Source: Fimbriimonas sp. | GTDB lineage: Bacteria > Armatimonadota > Fimbriimonadia > Fimbriimonadales > Fimbriimonadaceae | Length of the DNA stretch: 48,443 nt | Direction of reading: 5' to 3' | NCBI GenBank assembly: GCA_031292555.1 | Contig: JARLGV010000031.1 | Location: 1-48,443, forward strand | Shown here: piece by piece, positions 44,907 through 48,443 of the stretch | Numbering within the stretch: position 1 is the stretch's first letter | Layout of the letters: every line of letters starts with the position of its first letter | Translations under genes and position numbers: made by a program | Notes under the pieces: model-generated | What the model was told of the DNA's origin: nothing | Seen by the model: only the letters and a program-made list of their open reading frames with translations | The model's database searches: none

Positions 44907-46544
44907 CTAGGCTTCCCAGGCGGCCTCAGGCACGATCGAGATCGCGTGGCACGGGCATTGTTCGAAGCAAGTTCCGCAGCCAGTGCATTTGTCGAAGTCG
45001 AATTGGTAGCGCTTGCCTGGACCAAGCTTGATGATCGCGTCTTCAGGACAGGCTCCATAGCAGCCATCGCATTCAAAGCAGTTCCCGCAAGAGAAGCACC
45101 GCTGCGCCTCATACTGAACTTCGTCTCCGTTTAGGCCGCCAACAACTTCCCCGAACCCGTCTTTTCGCTTGGTCAGGTCCATGTGCGGCTGCTTCTGCTT
45201 GGTGACGCCGGCGAAGAACCAGAGCCGCAGCTTGTCGTAGCTGGCGATCGGCTTGAGGGCAGGATGAGTGTAAGGATCCAGGCGTAGGTAGCCATCGATG
45301 TTTCTGGCCGCCTTTTTGCCGTGTCCTACCGCGATCGTAACCGTGCGATCGGAAGGAACCATATCGCCGCCCGCGAAGATTCCGACCTGACCCGTCATCA
45401 TCTGCTTGTCGACGACGACCGTACCGTCGTCCTTCAGTTCGATTCCGGGCACCCGTCGAAGGAAGTCGGTATCCGTGTCCTGGCCTAACGCCAAGATCAG
45501 ATCGTCTGCTTCGATGGTTTCAAATTCTCCGGTCGACCTTGGCCGCCCTTTCTCGTCGATCTCCATCTTCTCCACCGTAAACGTGGAGGCCTCGATTGAC
45601 TTGATGGTGCGCAGCCAATGGATCTCTACCCCTTCTTCAATCGCTTCGTCGGCTTCGATCTCATGAGCCGGCATATGGGCGCGATCTCGACGGTAGATGA
45701 TCAGCGGCTCGGACCCGAGACGCATCGCCACGCGAGCGGCGTCCATCGCGGTGTTGCCGCCTCCATAGACAGCAACTCGACGGCCCAAGACCGGCGCATT
45801 CCCGGATTCGACGTCCCGCAAGAACGTCACTGCGTCCAGCACGGTCCCCGCATCGCGCGCCGGGATATCGGTTTTCTTCCCGATATGGGCGCCGATCGCA
45901 ATAAACGAGGCGTCGAATCGACCGTTTCTCAGTTCAGAAACCAGGTCTTCGATTCGATGATTCAGGACGATTTTGACGCCGATCCTCTCGATCCTAGCGA
46001 TTTCGCCGTCCAAGACGTTTCGCGGCAACCGATAGGCAGGAATGCCGTATCGCATCATGCCCCCCGCAAATGGCGCCGCGTCGTAGATTTCGACCGTGTG
46101 GCCCATCATGGCAAGGTGATAGGCGCATGACAGGCCGCTTGGCCCAGCGCCGACGACCAACACACGTTTGTCCGACTTTGGAACCGCGATGGTTGGCGTC
46201 CACTCTTGCTCGAGCGCCATGTCGCCGATAAATCGCTCGATCGCGTGAATACTGATCGGCTCATCGAACTCCTTGCGGTTGCAGTTCGACTCGCATGGGT
46301 GATAGCAGACGCGGCCATGGATCGCAGGCATCGGGTTGTCACGGACGATGACCTCCCACGCGTCCTTGTATCGCCCTTCGGTCGCTAGCGACAACCAGCC
46401 CTGGATGTTCTCTCCGGCCGGACATGCGTGGTTGCATGGGGGCATCAAGTCTTGATAAACGGGGCGATGAACACGGATGGGGCCGGTGCGGCGATCGTGG
46501 CTGAGATCTGGCGGTGGAGTGAGATCTTTGCGGTTCGGATTCAC
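44907..46544 (-). CDS. GltD/PreT-like NAD(P)H-dependent FAD oxidoreductase with C-terminal ferredoxin domain
   Basis: 545 residues from a GTG preceded by GGGAG at 6 nt. The N-terminal domain has the Fe-S cysteines C37, C41, C80, C84 and C88 (CNHACPAGENIQGW, GRVCYHPCESNCNR). The FAD motif VLVVGAGPSGLSCA is at 128-141, the NAD(P) motif RRVAVYGGGNTAMDAARVA at about 260, and LILALGQDTDTDFL follows. The last 70 residues hold two ferredoxin-type cluster motifs (CFECDGCYGACPEDA and CTGCGTCFEQCPCHA). GltD-like proteins pass electrons from NAD(P)H to a partner, or in reverse; here the partner is likely the ferredoxin reduced by PFOR or the PreA-like flavoprotein. It is the first gene of the operon; an upstream hairpin may regulate it. 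Confidence 0.9.
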   Translation of the reverse strand: MNPNRKDLTPPPDLSHDRRTGPIRVHRPVYQDLMPPCNHACPAGENIQGWLSLATEGRYKDAWEVIVRDNPMPAIHGRVCYHPCESNCNRKEFDEPISIHAIERFIGDMALEQEWTPTIAVPKSDKRVLVVGAGPSGLSCAYHLAMMGHTVEIYDAAPFAGGMMRYGIPAYRLPRNVLDGEIARIERIGVKIVLNHRIEDLVSELRNGRFDASFIAIGAHIGKKTDIPARDAGTVLDAVTFLRDVESGNAPVLGRRVAVYGGGNTAMDAARVAMRLGSEPLIIYRRDRAHMPAHEIEADEAIEEGVEIHWLRTIKSIEASTFTVEKMEIDEKGRPRSTGEFETIEADDLILALGQDTDTDFLRRVPGIELKDDGTVVVDKQMMTGQVGIFAGGDMVPSDRTVTIAVGHGKKAARNIDGYLRLDPYTHPALKPIASYDKLRLWFFAGVTKQKQPHMDLTKRKDGFGEVVGGLNGDEVQYEAQRCFSCGNCFECDGCYGACPEDAIIKLGPGKRYQFDFDKCTGCGTCFEQCPCHAISIVPEAAWEA

Positions 46545-46585
46545 TATTTACTCCCGAAAAAGGCGCCAGTCCAATTGGGGTTCAT

Positions 46586-46613
46586 TCGCCATTAGGTTCA
46601 AAACCAATGGCGA
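46586..46613 (-). promoter_or_regulatory. Hairpin/palindrome upstream of the GltD-nifJ operon
   Basis: TCGCCATT (46586-46593) and AATGGCGA (46606-46613) are perfect 8-bp arms; after a single bulged A, GGTT (46595-46598) pairs with AACC (46602-46605) around a 3-nt loop. It lies 42-69 nt upstream of the GTG start. It could be an RNA hairpin in the leader or an operator; no T tract follows, so it is not a typical terminator. Confidence 0.5.
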
Positions 46614-46686
46614 TTCACTCATTTGGAGCGAGGTGCACCCTTACAGAATAGACCTGACAATTGCCCGTTAGCCGTCCGTACTTTCG

Positions 46687-46715
46687 TGGACGCAGAACCT
46701 TCTACCGGCTAGAAT
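46687..46715 (+). promoter_or_regulatory. Sigma-70-like promoter of the isomerase-like gene
   Basis: TGGACG (46687-46692; 4 of 6 to TTGACA) and TAGAAT (46710-46715; 5 of 6 to TATAAT) are spaced by 17 bp. Transcription would start near 46722, giving an 18-nt leader before the ATG at 46740. Confidence 0.5.
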
Positions 46716-46739
46716 GGGCGTGTAGGTAAGCTCCGGACG

Positions 46740-48176
46740 ATGAACGGGGCTGTGTCGTCGCCGACGAAAGTGGGGCTGTTCGGAATCGGGCTAACCACCT
46801 ACTGGGGCCAATTCCAAGGTTTGGAGGACCGCCTCAAGAGCTATCAGGAGCAGATTTCGCATCGCATCGCCGAGTTCGGAGTCGAAGTCGTCGATGTCGG
46901 TCTCGTCGATGCGCCAGCTAAGGCAGCCGACGCCGCATCGCGCTTCCGGCGGGAAGAGGTGGAGATAGTCTTCCTGTTCGTTTCAACCTATGCTCTTTCG
47001 TCGACAGTGCTTCCGGTCGCTCAACAGGCAAAGGTTCCCATCGTCGTTCTGAACCTTCAACCTGTTGCGTCGATCGACTATCAGCGATTTAACGAGTTGG
47101 GCGACCGGGGAGCGATGACCGGTGAATGGCTTGCCCATTGTCAGGCATGTTGCGTCCCCGAGATTGCGTCCGTCTTCAACCGGGCCCGTATTCCCTATCA
47201 TCTCGTAACGGGGTATTTGGATGATGGTGAGGCGTGGAAGGAGATCGAGGATTGGATAGTCGCGGCATCCGTCGCTCAGGTCATGCGAAAGTGCCGAGTT
47301 GGTATCCTCGGCAACTACTACTGCGGAATGCTCGACGTTTACAGCGATCTGACTCAGCACGCCGCCGCCTTCGGATCGCACTTCGAACTGCTGGAGATGT
47401 GCGAGCTAAAGGCGCTACGCGACGAAGCCTCGGACGAGGAAATCGACGCCAAGGTCAAGGAGTTTGCACGAGTTTTCGACGTCGCCAAGGAGTGTTCGGA
47501 GGGCGACTTGAGGCGGTCTGCCCATACGTCGGTCGCACTCGATCGACTGGTCGCCAAGCACGGTCTCGGTGCGCTGGCGTACTACTACGAGGGGCAACCG
47601 GGCAACGACTACGAGAACGTCGTCACTTCGGTCATCGCCGGCAACACCCTCCTGACCGGGCGCAACGTACCGGTGGCGGGAGAGTGCGAAGTCAAGAACG
47701 TGATGGCGATGAAGATCATGGATTCGCTCGGTGCGGGCGGCTCGTTTTCCGAGTTCTACCTAATGGACTTCGACGACGACGTAGTGCTGTTGGGGCATGA
47801 CGGCCCCGCCCACTTTGCCATCGCCGAAGGACGAGTGGGCCTCGTGCCTCTTCCCGTCTTTCATGGCAAGCCAGGAAGGGGCCTTTCGATCCAAATGTCA
47901 GTCAAGCATGGTCCGGTGACCTTGCTTTCGGTCGTGCAGAGCGTCGATGGGCGACTCACGCTCTTGGTTGCGGAGGGTGAGTCGGTTCCAGGTCCGACGC
48001 TACAGATCGGCAACACAAATAGCCGGTACCGTTTCTCTCTCGGCGCAAAGCGGTTCGTGAATGAGTGGTCGAAGGCGGGGCCGGCTCACCATTGCGCGAT
48101 CGGAATCGGCAATGTCGCATCCAAAATCGAAAAGCTGGCGAGACTTCTTAACCTCGAATACCAAAAGATATGTTGA
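46740..48176 (+). CDS. L-arabinose/L-fucose isomerase-fold protein
   Basis: 478 residues, close to AraA (about 500). The N-terminal half has Rossmann-like strands ([43 protein letters not shown]) and the C-terminal part carries the metal-site pattern of the superfamily: GECEVKN (E315, aligned in pattern to AraA Glu306), FSEFYLMDF (E338, like Glu333) and LLGHDGP (H353, like His350). It is therefore likely an Mn-dependent aldose-ketose isomerase, although the overall sequence differs from classical AraA and sugar specificity cannot be read. It has its own promoter, is divergent from the GltD-nifJ operon and ends 9 bp from a convergent gene. A catabolic partner for sugars released by the nearby glycosidases is inferred. 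Confidence 0.82.
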   Translation: MNGAVSSPTKVGLFGIGLTTYWGQFQGLEDRLKSYQEQISHRIAEFGVEVVDVGLVDAPAKAADAASRFRREEVEIVFLFVSTYALSSTVLPVAQQAKVPIVVLNLQPVASIDYQRFNELGDRGAMTGEWLAHCQACCVPEIASVFNRARIPYHLVTGYLDDGEAWKEIEDWIVAASVAQVMRKCRVGILGNYYCGMLDVYSDLTQHAAAFGSHFELLEMCELKALRDEASDEEIDAKVKEFARVFDVAKECSEGDLRRSAHTSVALDRLVAKHGLGALAYYYEGQPGNDYENVVTSVIAGNTLLTGRNVPVAGECEVKNVMAMKIMDSLGAGGSFSEFYLMDFDDDVVLLGHDGPAHFAIAEGRVGLVPLPVFHGKPGRGLSIQMSVKHGPVTLLSVVQSVDGRLTLLVAEGESVPGPTLQIGNTNSRYRFSLGAKRFVNEWSKAGPAHHCAIGIGNVASKIEKLARLLNLEYQKIC

Positions 48177-48185
48177 TTTCCAACT

Positions 48186-48443
48186 CTAGGGCTTGAGCGC
48201 GTGAAGGACGCCGTCCTCGCTGCCGATCAGGATCAATCCATTTACCACGGAGGGGGCAGCAGTTAGCTTGGACCCAAGGCGGACCGAATCCAGAAGTTTT
48301 CCGTCGCTCGCCCTGACGGCGTAGAAGAACCCGTCGTCGCACCCGAAGAACGCGACTTTGCCTGCGACGACCGGAGCGGAATCAACCGCTTCTTTCGTAC
48401 GAAAGGTCCACTTGCCGACTCCGGTTCGCGAGTCAACGGCAAA
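48186..48443 (-). CDS. PQQ-like beta-propeller protein, only the C-terminal end in the window
   Basis: The minus-strand frame is open from the right edge to the TAG at 48186-48188, giving the last 85 residues. Three propeller-blade repeats are visible: VDSRTGVGKWTF, VAFFGCDDGFFYAVRASDGK and LILIGSEDGVLHALKP, each with the AxDxxTGxxxW/GSxDGxxYAL pattern of PQQ-binding-like (WD40-like outer membrane BamB-type) propellers. The N-terminus, including any signal peptide or kinase domain, is outside the window. It converges with the isomerase-like gene with a 9-bp gap. Confidence 0.85.
   Translation of the reverse strand, partial: FAVDSRTGVGKWTFRTKEAVDSAPVVAGKVAFFGCDDGFFYAVRASDGKLLDSVRLGSKLTAAPSVVNGLILIGSEDGVLHALKP

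Noticed and set aside
1-48443. CRISPR arrays, insertion sequences, prophage or integrase genes
   Set aside because: No regularly spaced repeats, transposase or integrase motifs, or tRNA-linked attachment sites were found on either strand.

Overview
The window looks like a chromosomal segment from a member of the Armatimonadota, most likely class Fimbriimonadia. That placement is inferred from the two type IV/II-like prepilins, whose N-termini ([17 protein letters not shown] followed by [14 protein letters not shown]) and H-x-DG C-terminal style I recognise from that phylum, together with abundant secreted glycosidases, TPR-sulfotransferases and a moderately GC-rich base composition. No rRNA, tRNA, CRISPR array, insertion sequence or phage gene was seen.

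Layout. 1-7 kb: the 3' end of a TPR protein (+), then a two-gene minus-strand unit of a GH106-type alpha-L-rhamnosidase and a clan GH-A glycosidase with a carbohydrate-binding insert. 7-12.6 kb: a eukaryote-type glycogen branching enzyme (+), overlapping tail to tail a secreted DUF4838 protein (-), then a URO-D-family protein (+). 12.9-16.7 kb: two multi-pass GT-C glycosyltransferase-like proteins (+), the first TMTC-like with TPRs. 16.7-20.5 kb: a 1240-residue hybrid histidine kinase with four GAF domains, three of them an obvious tandem triplication. 20.7-23 kb: a GntR-LacI (AraR-type) regulator, a prepilin and a small lipoprotein (-), divergent from a secreted GHL10/DUF187 glycosidase-like gene (23.4-25.8 kb, +); the divergent promoter region carries a repeated palindrome suited to be the regulator's operator.

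25.9-33.3 kb is the most unusual part: a compact minus-strand operon of prepilin, overlapping small lipoprotein, two paralogous TPR-sulfotransferases, a flavin-dependent halogenase-like FAD enzyme and a GH43/GH32-like five-bladed propeller protein. Gaps are 35 nt or less, two junctions overlap, and a good extended -10 promoter lies about 200 nt upstream. Sulfotransferase and halogenase families both commonly act on phenols, and the operon's own prepilin is tyrosine-rich with an acid-flanked tyrosine, so a surface modification system is a plausible but unproven reading. The prepilin plus overlapping lipoprotein pair occurs twice in the window.

33.7-40.2 kb: a secreted GH5-like glycosidase and a large secreted protein of unrecognised family (one operon), then a secreted STN-domain-like protein. 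40.2-46.5 kb: a central-metabolism operon of a GltD/PreT-like flavoprotein with ferredoxin domain, pyruvate:ferredoxin oxidoreductase (nifJ) and a PreA/DHOD-like flavoprotein. 46.7-48.2 kb: an L-arabinose/L-fucose isomerase-fold protein (+), facing the C-terminal end of a PQQ-like beta-propeller protein (-) cut by the window edge. Overall the window combines plant or microbial polysaccharide degradation, cell-surface pseudopilins and anaerobic-type pyruvate metabolism.
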